Shown piece after piece: positions 1 to 8,460 of a stretch of 64,000 nucleotides of DNA. Source of the DNA: Chryseobacterium contaminans. GTDB taxonomy: Bacteria; Bacteroidota; Bacteroidia; Flavobacteriales; Weeksellaceae. The stretch lies in assembly GCF_001684955.1 (NCBI RefSeq), contig NZ_MAYF01000312.1, positions 1 to 64,000 on the forward strand, in the 5' to 3' direction. Under the pieces are notes generated by a model. That model did not search any database. It worked only from the letters and a program-made list of their open reading frames with translations, and was not told the DNA's origin. The number at the start of each line of letters is the position of its first letter. Position 1 is the stretch's first letter. A program made the translations under genes and the position numbers.

Positions 1-343
1 AAAAATATTTATACACCTGAACATTCCCGAAATAGTCTGAAAAAGATAATGTACTCACCAGGCACAGGAGCGTAGTACAGAGAAATACAACCAGTAAATA
101 AGCAGGCACGATCCTGTTAAACCTTTTCTTTGAATAGCTTTTCAGACTGGAAGACCTTTCATAGCTTCTTGCAATTAAGAAACCACTCACAATAAAAAAC
201 GAGAAAACAGCAACTTCAACAGGGCTATGCGTTAAAAAAGAAAGCTTTTCAGAAGCACTTAAAGCGCCCAAATGTCCCACAAAGACAATAAAAGCGAGGA
301 GAACACGGATGAAGTCAAAATTGTTTTTCGTTATATCTTGCAT
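1..343 (-). CDS. Acyltransferase family 3 membrane protein, 5' part only
   Basis: Reading the minus strand from the ATG at 343 gives 114 open codons that run off the left edge of the window, so the C-terminal two thirds are missing. The N-terminus carries the family's R-x10-H signature: Arg13 and His24 in DFIRVLLAFIVFVGHLG. A second hydrophobic segment around residues 45-60 contains FSFFIVSGFLIARS, typical of OafA/WecH-type O-acyltransferases, which move acyl groups onto surface sugars in the inner membrane. A -7 element TATTTTTG lies at 366-359. The substrate cannot be told from this fragment. The family assignment is firm. Confidence 0.85.
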   Translation of the reverse strand, partial: MQDITKNNFDFIRVLLAFIVFVGHLGALSASEKLSFLTHSPVEVAVFSFFIVSGFLIARSYERSSSLKSYSKKRFNRIVPAYLLVVFLCTTLLCLVSTLSFSDYFGNVQVYKYF

Positions 344-358
344 TTTTTTTCTTTCCTA

Positions 359-366
359 CAAAAATA
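359..366 (-). promoter_or_regulatory. -7 promoter element for the acyltransferase gene
   Basis: On the minus strand the sequence reads TATTTTTG, a full match to the Bacteroidota -7 consensus TAnnTTTG, and ends 15 bases before the ATG. No clear -33 TTG was identified. Confidence 0.5.
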
Positions 367-541
367 ACTTTTTTAATAAAACAGAGGGGGCTTAGCATGT
401 TCAATATTTGTTAAATAAAGGCAATATGGCCTCTTACTGTTTTAAAATATGTATAAATAAAAGCCGATAAAATAATTTTTCACAAAAAATAGTAATATAA
501 ATCAAAAAAATTATAATTTTAGCGTTTGAAAAAATTGATCT

Positions 542-1021
542 ATGAAGAAATTAGCACTACTATTTTTTGGTTTATCATTATTGGTAACCACCGGATGTAA
601 CAATAGCAACGATATTGTTATTGATGAACCGATTATTGGATTCTGGCAACCGCAAAAAGAGGTGGTTACTACTGTTGAGGTAGGAGAGCAGCCCACTTCA
701 GATGTGATTACTTATACAGAGTGTCAGAAACTATCCAGATGGTGGTTTAGTACTGAAACAACCGGGAAAAGAATAGATGTGGAAGATCCTGTTACAGGAA
801 CAGACTGTAATATTTTGCCAGATAAAAATTTCACTTACTCATATGATAAGAGCAGCAAAGCTCTTCAAATAAAATATCAGGGAGTGGTAGCGCCAGAGAA
901 TACAAAAGTTGTTACGCTGGATGCCACTACGCTCAATTTATCAATAAGAGTAGAAACCGAAGATCCTTCGATATATAAAACAAGAACTATTACATTTAAA
1001 AGGGTAAACCCTCAACATTAA
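542..1021 (+). CDS. Lipocalin-like lipoprotein
   Basis: This 159-residue protein begins with a signal peptide that ends in a lipobox (LVTTGC, Cys19), so it should be a lipid-anchored envelope protein. The mature part starts with IIGFWQPQKEV, a G-x-W motif at the head of a small beta-barrel, as in the lipocalin-like domains common in flavobacterial lipoproteins. Two internal cysteines (CQK and DCN) could form a disulfide. It stands alone and is followed by a strong hairpin terminator. No ligand can be inferred. The lipoprotein call is firm and the lipocalin-like call is tentative. Confidence 0.7.
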   Translation: MKKLALLFFGLSLLVTTGCNNSNDIVIDEPIIGFWQPQKEVVTTVEVGEQPTSDVITYTECQKLSRWWFSTETTGKRIDVEDPVTGTDCNILPDKNFTYSYDKSSKALQIKYQGVVAPENTKVVTLDATTLNLSIRVETEDPSIYKTRTITFKRVNPQH

Positions 1022-1043
1022 TAGTGTACTTCAAGATATAATA

Positions 1044-1076
1044 AAGGTCTCATCTTCGGATGAGACCTTCTGTTTA
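1044..1076 (+). terminator. Hairpin terminator after the lipoprotein gene
   Basis: A perfect 11-bp stem (1044-1054 with 1059-1069) closes on a TTCG tetraloop and is followed by a short T-rich stretch. Confidence 0.85.
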
Positions 1077-1128
1077 ATAGGGATTTGCAATTCATTATAA
1101 ATTAAATTTCTATTTCCTTTAAAATCAT

Positions 1129-1136
1129 TATTTTTG
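1129..1136 (+). promoter_or_regulatory. -7 promoter element for leuS
   Basis: TATTTTTG matches TAnnTTTG and lies about 60 bases upstream of the leuS GTG start. A weak TTTC sits about 18 bases upstream, where a -33 TTTG would be expected. Confidence 0.5.
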
Positions 1137-1198
1137 TGAATCTTGTTTAAAAGAAAAACAATTCAATACTAAAGTCTAACATATAACATATATATAAA

Positions 1199-4012
1199 GT
1201 GTTTTACGATCATCAGCAGATAGAAAAAAAGTGGCAGAAATACTGGGAGGACAATCAAACCTATAAAACCTCCAACAATACCGATAAACCTAAATTTTAT
1301 GTACTCGATATGTTTCCGTATCCATCCGGAGCGGGACTTCACGTAGGGCATCCACTTGGATATATTGCGTCAGATATCTATGCAAGATATAAAAGACATC
1401 AAGGGTTTAACGTTCTCCACCCGGTAGGTTATGACAGCTTTGGCCTTCCTGCTGAGCAGTATGCAATCCAGACAGGGCAGCATCCTGCAATCACTACAGA
1501 ACAAAACATCAACAGATACGAAGAACAGTTAAGAAAAATTGGATTCTCTTTCGATTGGAGCAGAGAAGTAAGAACTTCTGATGCCTCTTATTATAAATGG
1601 ACGCAGTGGATCTTTATCGAGCTGTATCACTCTTGGTATAATAAAAATACAGACAAGGCAGAATCTATTGATACCTTAATCAAACATTTTGAAGAAAAAG
1701 GAACGGAAGGATTAAATGCCAATCAAAATGATGAATTGAATTTTACTGCAGAAGAATGGGCTAATGCATCAGATCTTGATAAAGAAGATATCTTATTAAA
1801 CTATCGTCTTGCGTACAGAGCAGAAACTACTGTAAACTGGTGTCCTGCACTTGGAACAGTTTTAGCCAATGATGAGGTGAAAGACGGGAAATCTGAAAGA
1901 GGAGGATTCCCTGTATTTCAAAAGAAAATGATGCAGTGGAGCATGAGAATTTCAGCTTACTCTGAAAGATTATTGCAAGGTCTTTCTAAACTAGACTGGC
2001 CGCAGCCATTGAAAGATTCTCAGGAATACTGGATTGGAAAATCTCAGGGAGCACAGGTTCAGTTTCAGGTAGAAGGACATGACGAAGTGGTTGAAGTTTT
2101 CACTACAAGACCTGATACCATCTTTGGCGCAACCTTTATGGTATTGGCACCGGAGAATCCTTTAGTAGATACAATTACTACAGCTGCTCAGAAAGCAGAA
2201 GTAGATACTTATATAGAAGAAACTTCCAAAAAGACCGAAAGAGACAGAATGTCTGACGTGAAAAACGTGAGCGGAGCTTTCACAGGAAGTTATGCAATTA
2301 ATCCGTTCAGCGGAGAGAAAATGCCAATCTATATTTCAGATTATGTATTGATGGGATATGGTACAGGAGCTGTAATGGCCGTCCCTGCACATGATGAGCG
2401 TGACCATAGATTTGCAAAGAAATTTAATTTAGAAATTAAAAAAGTTGTAGAAACGGAAGAAGACGTTCAGGAAAACTCTTTTGATTCTAAAGATTCTGTT
2501 TGCGTAAACTCAGATTTCTTAAATGGATTAAATTATAATGATGCGAAATCCAAGATCATTTCAGAAATTGAAATGAAAGGTATCGGTCATGGAACGACGA
2601 ACTACAGACAGCGTGATGCCATTTTCTCAAGACAGCGTTATTGGGGAGAGCCTGTTCCTATATATTATAAGGAAGGAATGCCATACACATTGCCTGTTTC
2701 TGCTTTACCATTAGAACTTCCTGAAGTTGAAAAATATTTACCAACTGAAGATGGAGATCCACCATTAGGAAATGCTAAAACATTTGCATGGGATGAGGTA
2801 AACCAGAAAGTTGTAGCTACAGATTTAATTGATGACCAAACAGTATTCCCGTTAGAATTATCTACAATGCCTGGTTGGGCTGGAAGCTCATGGTATTTCC
2901 TTAGATATATGGACCCACAAAATGATGGAGAGTTCTGTGCAAAGAATCTTTCAGATTATTGGGGACAGGTAGATTTATATATAGGAGGTAGCGAGCATGC
3001 AACCGGTCACTTATTATATTCACGTTTCTGGAATATGTTCTTAAAAGACAGAGGATATATCAGTCATGATGAACCTTTCCAGAAATTAATCAACCAGGGA
3101 ATGATCCTTGGAATGAGTGCTTTCGTATATAGAATTGATGGTACTAATAAATATGTATCTAAAAATTTAGCGAGCGAATATCAAACTCAGCAGATCCACG
3201 TTGATGTATCCTTATTAAAAGGAACATCTGATGAATTGGATACTGAAGCATTCAAAGCCTGGAGACCAGACTACGCTAATGCAGAATTTATTTTGGAAGA
3301 TGGAAAATACATCACAGACCGTGAAGTAGAAAAAATGTCCAAGTCTAAATATAATGTAGTAAATCCTGATGATATCTGTGAAGAATACGGAGCAGACGGA
3401 TTAAGACTATATGAAATGTTCCTAGGTCCATTAGAGCAATCCAAGCCTTGGAATACACAAGGACTAAGCGGAGTGTATGGTTTCCTTAAAAAATTCTGGA
3501 ACCTTTATTTCAATGGAGATGTATTTGAAGTTTCTGATGAAGAACCTACAAAAGCAGAATATAAAGTTTTACATACCTTAATAAAGAAAGTAGTTTACGA
3601 TATTGAAAACTTCTCTTTCAATACTTCAGTATCATCATTCATGATCGCTGTAAACGAACTTCAGAAATTAAAATGTAACAAGCGCAATATTTTAGAACCG
3701 CTAGCCGTTATCATCTCTCCATATGCACCGCACATCTGTGAAGAACTGTGGAGTTTATTAGGACATAACGAATCTATCGAATTCGAGAAGTTTCCGGCAT
3801 TAAACGAAGATTATCTGATTGAGGATGAAATTGAATATCCGGTAAGCGTAAATGGTAAAATGAAGTTCAAAATTTCTCTTTCAGCTCAATTATCTGCTAA
3901 GGAGGTAGAAGATTTGGTGATTTCAAATGAGAAAATGCAACAGATTTTGGAGGGTAAAACCCCTAAAAAAATCATTGTAGTCCCTCACCGTATTGTGAAT
4001 ATCGTAATTTAA
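1199..4012 (+). CDS. leuS: Leucyl-tRNA synthetase
   Basis: A cytoplasmic class I synthetase that charges tRNA-Leu. The 937-residue product has the HIGH motif as HVGH (48-51) and KMSKS at 712-716. Between them is the CP1 editing domain with [12 protein letters not shown], the threonine-rich site that hydrolyses mischarged tRNA. The C-terminal anticodon-binding helices and the small terminal domain are complete. It is somewhat longer than the roughly 860 residues of E. coli LeuRS, as is usual in Bacteroidota. The start is GTG at 1199; [15 protein letters not shown] directly after it is the conserved N-terminus, so no upstream start is needed. It is monocistronic, with no clear hairpin terminator downstream. 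Confidence 0.98.
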   Translation: MFYDHQQIEKKWQKYWEDNQTYKTSNNTDKPKFYVLDMFPYPSGAGLHVGHPLGYIASDIYARYKRHQGFNVLHPVGYDSFGLPAEQYAIQTGQHPAITTEQNINRYEEQLRKIGFSFDWSREVRTSDASYYKWTQWIFIELYHSWYNKNTDKAESIDTLIKHFEEKGTEGLNANQNDELNFTAEEWANASDLDKEDILLNYRLAYRAETTVNWCPALGTVLANDEVKDGKSERGGFPVFQKKMMQWSMRISAYSERLLQGLSKLDWPQPLKDSQEYWIGKSQGAQVQFQVEGHDEVVEVFTTRPDTIFGATFMVLAPENPLVDTITTAAQKAEVDTYIEETSKKTERDRMSDVKNVSGAFTGSYAINPFSGEKMPIYISDYVLMGYGTGAVMAVPAHDERDHRFAKKFNLEIKKVVETEEDVQENSFDSKDSVCVNSDFLNGLNYNDAKSKIISEIEMKGIGHGTTNYRQRDAIFSRQRYWGEPVPIYYKEGMPYTLPVSALPLELPEVEKYLPTEDGDPPLGNAKTFAWDEVNQKVVATDLIDDQTVFPLELSTMPGWAGSSWYFLRYMDPQNDGEFCAKNLSDYWGQVDLYIGGSEHATGHLLYSRFWNMFLKDRGYISHDEPFQKLINQGMILGMSAFVYRIDGTNKYVSKNLASEYQTQQIHVDVSLLKGTSDELDTEAFKAWRPDYANAEFILEDGKYITDREVEKMSKSKYNVVNPDDICEEYGADGLRLYEMFLGPLEQSKPWNTQGLSGVYGFLKKFWNLYFNGDVFEVSDEEPTKAEYKVLHTLIKKVVYDIENFSFNTSVSSFMIAVNELQKLKCNKRNILEPLAVIISPYAPHICEELWSLLGHNESIEFEKFPALNEDYLIEDEIEYPVSVNGKMKFKISLSAQLSAKEVEDLVISNEKMQQILEGKTPKKIIVVPHRIVNIVI

Positions 4013-4194
4013 AAAAAAATTAACATTGGGAAATTAAAAAAAATGGGTGTTTTATTTTTTTGATTTTTTAACTCAAATGTTAAATTTGGAAAAAATAAAT
4101 AAAATATTTAAGAATAATTGTTATATCGAAATCGTATTAAATTTTCTTTATCAAAAAAAAGCAAAATGTTTAATTAAGACTCTTGCATTTTAAT

Positions 4195-4202
4195 TAATTT
4201 TG
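4195..4202 (+). promoter_or_regulatory. -7 promoter element for the exbB-tonB operon
   Basis: TAATTTTG matches the TAnnTTTG consensus and lies 50 bases before the exbB ATG in an AT-rich 240-base intergenic region. No convincing -33 TTG was found at the usual distance. Confidence 0.45.
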
Positions 4203-4252
4203 CCTTTAATTTACACCCTGTAAAATTTTAAAACAATATAATTTAGTTAAAT

Positions 4253-5116
4253 ATGGAAATGAATGTTTCAAAAAATGATGAGCAAGTAGTTGCTAGAAAG
4301 GCAGGAGGTTTAAATCCAGCTGTTATTATTCCTATTCTATTTGCTATAGGAGTATGTATTTATTTATTCGTTCTTGGTAGCCCAGGAAACTTTAAAGACG
4401 CAGACAAACTGGGAAGTGGATCTGTTGCTTTTTCAAGTGTTGAAGGAAAAGACATTCACCCAGAGTCGTTTTTAGGTATTATCTACAAAGGAGGGGTTAT
4501 TGTACCAATCTTGATTACTTTCATGATCACAGTAATCGTTTTCTCTTTCGAAAGATATTTCGTTCTTGGTAAAGCTGCTGGAAAAGGAAACTTAGACAAC
4601 TTCGTAGTACAAGTAAGAAGCTTACTAAACCAAAACAAAATCGACGAAGCTATTGAAGAGTGCGACAGACAACAAGGTTCTGTAGGAAACGTAGTAAAAG
4701 AAGGTCTTACTACTTATAAAGCTCTAGCTCACGACAACACATTAAATAAAGAGCAGAAAATGGTAGCACTTAACAAAGCTATCGAAGAAGCTACAACTCT
4801 TGAGATGCCAATGCTTGAGAAAAACATGATGATCCTTTCTACTTTAGGTACAGTTGCAACGTTAGTAGCACTACTAGGAACGGTAATCGGGATGATCAAG
4901 GCATTCTTCGCATTAGGTTCAGGAGGAGGTACTCCAGATGCTGCTGCTCTATCTACTGGTATCTCTGAAGCATTGATCAACACTGCATTAGGTATTGGTA
5001 CTTCAGCAATCGCTATTATCCTTTATAACTTCTTTACATCTAAAATTGACGGATTAACTTATAAGATCGATGAGATCTCTATGAGCATCCAGCAGTCTTT
5101 CGCTGAATTCAACTAA
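4253..5116 (+). CDS. exbB: MotA/TolQ/ExbB proton channel protein
   Basis: A 287-residue inner-membrane protein that forms the proton-conducting pentamer energising TonB. It has a first transmembrane segment at about 22-41, a second at about 82-98 (VPILITFMITVIVFSFERYF), a cytoplasmic loop, and paired C-terminal segments with the conserved TLGTVATLVALLGTVIGMIKAF and ALGIGTSAIAIILYNFF regions. It is the first gene of exbB-exbD-exbD-tonB, with 61 bases to the next gene. The family call is firm; the partners are inferred from the operon. Confidence 0.95.
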   Translation: MEMNVSKNDEQVVARKAGGLNPAVIIPILFAIGVCIYLFVLGSPGNFKDADKLGSGSVAFSSVEGKDIHPESFLGIIYKGGVIVPILITFMITVIVFSFERYFVLGKAAGKGNLDNFVVQVRSLLNQNKIDEAIEECDRQQGSVGNVVKEGLTTYKALAHDNTLNKEQKMVALNKAIEEATTLEMPMLEKNMMILSTLGTVATLVALLGTVIGMIKAFFALGSGGGTPDAAALSTGISEALINTALGIGTSAIAIILYNFFTSKIDGLTYKIDEISMSIQQSFAEFN

Positions 5117-5177
5117 GAATTAGCAAGAAATTTGCATTAGCAATTAAAAGAAGTTTAATTAAAAATATTTTATAATA

Positions 5178-5786
5178 ATGGCGAGAGTCAAACCTAAAAG
5201 ACATGGAGTAGTGACGGACATGACCGCAATGTGTGACGTTGCGTTCCTACTTCTTACGTTCTTTATCTTGACCACTCAGTTTAAAAAACCTGACGTGGAG
5301 CAGATCAAACCGCCATCTTCAATTTCGGAAAAATTGCTTCCTGATGCTAGTTTAATGACTATCAACGCTACTCCGGACGGAAAATTCTATTTCCAGCCAG
5401 TAGAAAACGCATCAGAAAGAGTTGCTCTTTTGGATAAAATGGGACAAAAGTATGGAATTACTTTTGACAATAACCAAAAAGCTGCTTTCCAGAAAGTTCA
5501 GGCAATCGGAGTTCCAATGAACCAACTTAAAGGGTATTTGGATATGCCTGCAGATGAGCAGAAAAATTATAAGAGTCCTACAGGTATTCCTATGGACAGT
5601 ACAAATAAGCAATTAATTGACTGGGTAAAAGAAAGTTTGAGCGTTAACCCTGACTACAAGTTAGCGATTAAAGGTGACGTTACAACTCAGTACCCTAAAG
5701 TTAAAGGCCTGTTTGAGGGTTTAAGAGATATTGATTTTCTTAAATTTTGGTTGATTACATCACAAGAAGGTAAACCTAACGAATAA
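5178..5786 (+). CDS. exbD: ExbD/TolR biopolymer transport protein (first copy)
   Basis: A 202-residue protein with a short cytoplasmic N-terminus, one transmembrane helix at about 20-38 carrying the essential aspartate (Asp20 in TDMTAMCDVAFLLLTFFIL), and a periplasmic domain. That aspartate is the proton-relay residue in ExbD/TolR proteins. The periplasmic part is longer than in E. coli ExbD (141 residues). The second ExbD follows after 11 bases, so the two are co-transcribed and probably both sit in the ExbB pore. Confidence 0.93.
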   Translation: MARVKPKRHGVVTDMTAMCDVAFLLLTFFILTTQFKKPDVEQIKPPSSISEKLLPDASLMTINATPDGKFYFQPVENASERVALLDKMGQKYGITFDNNQKAAFQKVQAIGVPMNQLKGYLDMPADEQKNYKSPTGIPMDSTNKQLIDWVKESLSVNPDYKLAIKGDVTTQYPKVKGLFEGLRDIDFLKFWLITSQEGKPNE

Positions 5787-5797
5787 TATCGATAGAA

Positions 5798-6364
5798 ATG
5801 GCAGAAGTACAAGTACAAGAGAAAGGCGGCAAGGGCGGCAAGGTCCGTTCCAAGAAGCAAAGTACCAGAGTCGACATGACTCCGATGGTGGACTTGGGTT
5901 TTCTATTGATTACCTTCTTTATGTTCACAACTACATTCAGTAAACCGAATGTTATGGACTTAGGTCTTCCGGCTAAACCGAAAAAGGATCAGCCGAAACC
6001 TCCTCCAACCGAAATTAAACTTTCTAACTCAATTTCTATCCTATTAGGAAAAGACAATAGAGTGTTCTGGCACCAGCAGGATGCTACATCTTTGAATGAC
6101 CAGACTCTTATGGAAACTACTCTTGATAGAGAAGGAATTAGAAAAGTAATTCAGCAGGCAAAATCTAGAGCTGCAGATCAGGCGAAATTTACCGTGATCA
6201 TTAAGCCAACTGACGATGCTGTATATAAGAACTTTGTTGATATTCTTGACGAAATGGCAATTACTAAGAGTGAGCAATACGGTGTTACCGATGTGAAGCC
6301 TTGGGAGAAAGCTGTTTATGATAAGAAAGTAGGAGGTGCTGCTGCACCAGCCGCTACAAAGTAA
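5798..6364 (+). CDS. exbD: ExbD/TolR biopolymer transport protein (second copy)
   Basis: A 188-residue protein with a glycine/lysine-rich cytoplasmic tail, then the transmembrane helix with the conserved aspartate (Asp32 in VDMTPMVDLGFLLITFFMF), then a periplasmic domain. It differs clearly from the first copy in the periplasmic part, so this is an old paralogous pair and not a recent duplication. tonB follows after 28 bases. Paired ExbD genes between exbB and tonB are the usual Bacteroidota arrangement. Confidence 0.93.
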   Translation: MAEVQVQEKGGKGGKVRSKKQSTRVDMTPMVDLGFLLITFFMFTTTFSKPNVMDLGLPAKPKKDQPKPPPTEIKLSNSISILLGKDNRVFWHQQDATSLNDQTLMETTLDREGIRKVIQQAKSRAADQAKFTVIIKPTDDAVYKNFVDILDEMAITKSEQYGVTDVKPWEKAVYDKKVGGAAAPAATK

Positions 6365-6392
6365 TTTAACCATAAAATTGTATATCTAATCT

Positions 6393-7235
6393 ATGGCAGA
6401 TGAAAATGTATACGGTCAGAATCTTACCCTAGACGAAATCGTATTTGAAAATAGAAACAAGGAATATGGTGCCTATGATCTTAGACATCAGTATCCGAGA
6501 CTTTTAACAAAGTCATTTATTATCGGAACAGCTTTATTCCTTTTGGCAGCTTTGTCTCCGTTCATCTATCTTACGATTAAGAATCTTACAGCTCCGCCTA
6601 AGCAAGAAGTAAAGGCAGATCTAGTAGATATTATCGAAGAAGATCCGATTATTGAGCAGCCTAAAGAAGAAGAACCACCTCCACCACCTCCACCACCAAA
6701 AGAAGAGGAGAAAATTGAGGTAATTCAGAACGTTGTTCCTGAGCCTGTAAAAGCTCCGAAGATTGAAACTCCACCACCACCAATTTCTAAGCAGTTGGAA
6801 ACTACAACTGGTTTGAATAATCAGGAAGGAGTTAAAGCTCCGGCTTATACACCACCGCCACCACCACCATCTACAGGTACAAAAACTGCAACTGTAGAAG
6901 TGAAAGCGAATAACCCTAACGAAATCTATAAAGATGTAGACCAGTCTGCAGAATATCCTGGAGGTATGGGTGCATTAAGAAAATTCTTAGGAGAAAACTT
7001 CGATACTTCATTAATGGAAGGAGGTGAAGGTACCCTTAAAGCTAAGCTTAAGTTCGTTGTAGAAAAAGACGGAACTGTTTCCGGAGTTACTATTGAAGAG
7101 AAATCTCCAAATAATGACTTCAATAATGAAGCAATTCGTGTAGTTAAGAAACTTAAAAAGTGGACTCCTGCTAAGAGAAACGGAGAAAGCGTTAGATCTT
7201 ACTATAGCGTACCATTTACTATGAACTTTGAATAA
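6393..7235 (+). CDS. tonB: Energy transducer TonB
   Basis: A 280-residue protein that couples the ExbB/ExbD proton channel to outer-membrane TonB-dependent receptors. It has a cytoplasmic segment with the NRNKEYGAYDLR motif seen in Bacteroidota TonB, a transmembrane helix at about 41-63, and a periplasm-spanning region rich in Pro and Glu with runs of five to seven prolines. The TonB C-terminal domain occupies about 180-280 (YPGGMGALRKFL and AIRVVKKLKKWTPAKRNG). It ends the operon, directly before a strong terminator. Confidence 0.96.
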   Translation: MADENVYGQNLTLDEIVFENRNKEYGAYDLRHQYPRLLTKSFIIGTALFLLAALSPFIYLTIKNLTAPPKQEVKADLVDIIEEDPIIEQPKEEEPPPPPPPPKEEEKIEVIQNVVPEPVKAPKIETPPPPISKQLETTTGLNNQEGVKAPAYTPPPPPPSTGTKTATVEVKANNPNEIYKDVDQSAEYPGGMGALRKFLGENFDTSLMEGGEGTLKAKLKFVVEKDGTVSGVTIEEKSPNNDFNNEAIRVVKKLKKWTPAKRNGESVRSYYSVPFTMNFE

Positions 7236-7262
7236 TTAGACTTATTTATTCAGAATATAAAT

Positions 7263-7298
7263 AAAAAGAGAGGCATATGCTTCTCTTTTTATTTTTTT
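7263..7298 (+). terminator. Terminator of the exbB-tonB operon
   Basis: A 12-bp stem with one G-T pair (7263-7274 with 7279-7290) closes on ATAT. Its 3' arm runs into a T-rich tract. Confidence 0.85.
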
Positions 7299-7301
7299 TG
7301 G

Positions 7302-7309
7302 TATTTTTG
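7302..7309 (+). promoter_or_regulatory. -7 promoter element just before the small membrane gene
   Basis: TATTTTTG matches TAnnTTTG and ends only 4 bases before the ATG at 7314, so the transcript would have almost no leader. It directly abuts the upstream terminator. Confidence 0.5.
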
Positions 7310-7313
7310 TTAC

Positions 7314-7511
7314 ATGATGTTCAATTGGTTATCCCTGGTTACGGGATTGTTTTATATCGTTTTAGGAATTGTAGTCATTATCTATAAATTCTTCTTTACT
7401 ATTTTGGAACCTGCTATTGCGTATGCCTTAGGAGCAGTGTTGATTATCTATGGTATATTCAGAATCTATAGAGCCGTTTCTAAAATCAAACAATCGAGAG
7501 ATGAAGAATAG
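7314..7511 (+). CDS. Small two-helix membrane protein
   Basis: A 65-residue protein with two hydrophobic segments (about 4-28 and 32-50) and a basic C-terminal tail. I recognise no family. It starts 4 bases after a -7 promoter box and overlaps the next gene (PstS-like lipoprotein) by 11 bases, so the two are translationally coupled. The start could be either of two adjacent ATG codons (7314 or 7317). Its place in front of a binding lipoprotein may mean a linked envelope role, but the sequence does not show one. Confidence 0.75.
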   Translation: MMFNWLSLVTGLFYIVLGIVVIIYKFFFTILEPAIAYALGAVLIIYGIFRIYRAVSKIKQSRDEE

Positions 7512-8373
7512 TTTTAAAATTGCACTTGTCTTTGTAATAAGCATGATAATGACAAGCTGCAAAAAAGAGGAGAAATCTCCTTCCTATAATAAAGGTGATC
7601 TTACGATTTTTACAGATGAATCTTTTCAAAGCGTTACAGAGGCATTAGCCGATGGCTATATGATCAATTATCCTGAAACGCGTATCAAAGTAGAGACTAA
7701 AAAAGAAGATTTAGGCTTTCTGGATCTGTTGCATGGAAATGCCAAAGTAATTGTGATGTCTAGAAACCTTAATCCTGAAGAAATAAAAACATACGAAGAA
7801 AGAACAGACCTGAAGTTTCTTCCTGCTAAATTCGCAGCAGACGCCGTAGTTTTTGTAGTTCCAAAAGACTCTCCAAAGGAAAGCATTTCAATGGATGAGA
7901 TCAATAGCGGACTTCTTTCAGATAATAAAGAATTTATTTTCGACGGAACAAACTCCAGTAATCTGAACTTTGTAGCTGAGAAATTAAAAAAACAACCTAA
8001 AGATCTTAAATATTCCATTATTCCCGGAAATCAGAAGATTATAGAAGAATTAGGAAAATACCCTAATAAAATAGGCGTTATTGGGCTTAATACTTTTAGC
8101 CGTCCTTATGATAAAGCTTCTGAGAAACTAAGAGAAATGGTTAAAGTTCTTCCGGTAATTGATAAAGGAAAATCATATAACGCCGATTTTGAAGGACTTC
8201 GCACAATGGAATATCCGTTTACAAGAGTGCTTTATTTCCTTGAAAATGAAGGTAATTTCAATATTGCTAACGGATTTATAAGATTTTCATGTACTCACTT
8301 AGGACAGAAAATTGTTCAAAAAGAAGGATTACAGCCCTATAACCTGTACAAAAGGGAGGTACAGATGCGTTAA
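7501..8373 (+). CDS. PstS-like substrate-binding lipoprotein
   Basis: The ATG at 7501 gives a 290-residue protein with a signal peptide and lipobox (MIMTSC, then KKEE). An upstream in-frame ATG at 7450 would remove the signal peptide's N-terminal position and is rejected. The mature region (LTIFTDESFQSVTEALADGY, DAVVFVVP, FDGTNSSN) has the layout of periplasmic phosphate-binding proteins of the PstS type. No pstCAB permease genes are nearby, so it is an orphan binding protein next to the TonB cluster. Phosphate is an inference from the family; the ligand may differ. Confidence 0.75.
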   Translation: MKNSFKIALVFVISMIMTSCKKEEKSPSYNKGDLTIFTDESFQSVTEALADGYMINYPETRIKVETKKEDLGFLDLLHGNAKVIVMSRNLNPEEIKTYEERTDLKFLPAKFAADAVVFVVPKDSPKESISMDEINSGLLSDNKEFIFDGTNSSNLNFVAEKLKKQPKDLKYSIIPGNQKIIEELGKYPNKIGVIGLNTFSRPYDKASEKLREMVKVLPVIDKGKSYNADFEGLRTMEYPFTRVLYFLENEGNFNIANGFIRFSCTHLGQKIVQKEGLQPYNLYKREVQMR

Positions 8374-8460
8374 AAATTATTAAATTCACAATTTACCCTT
8401 AAATAAAATATTTTGGTCTGAAAATTGTGTAGAATATAACTCAATTATTAGAAATATAAA

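Noticed and set aside
7450-7500. Upstream ATG for the PstS-like lipoprotein
   Set aside because: It would place 17 residues before a good signal peptide and lipobox and overlap the previous gene more deeply; the ATG at 7501 is better.
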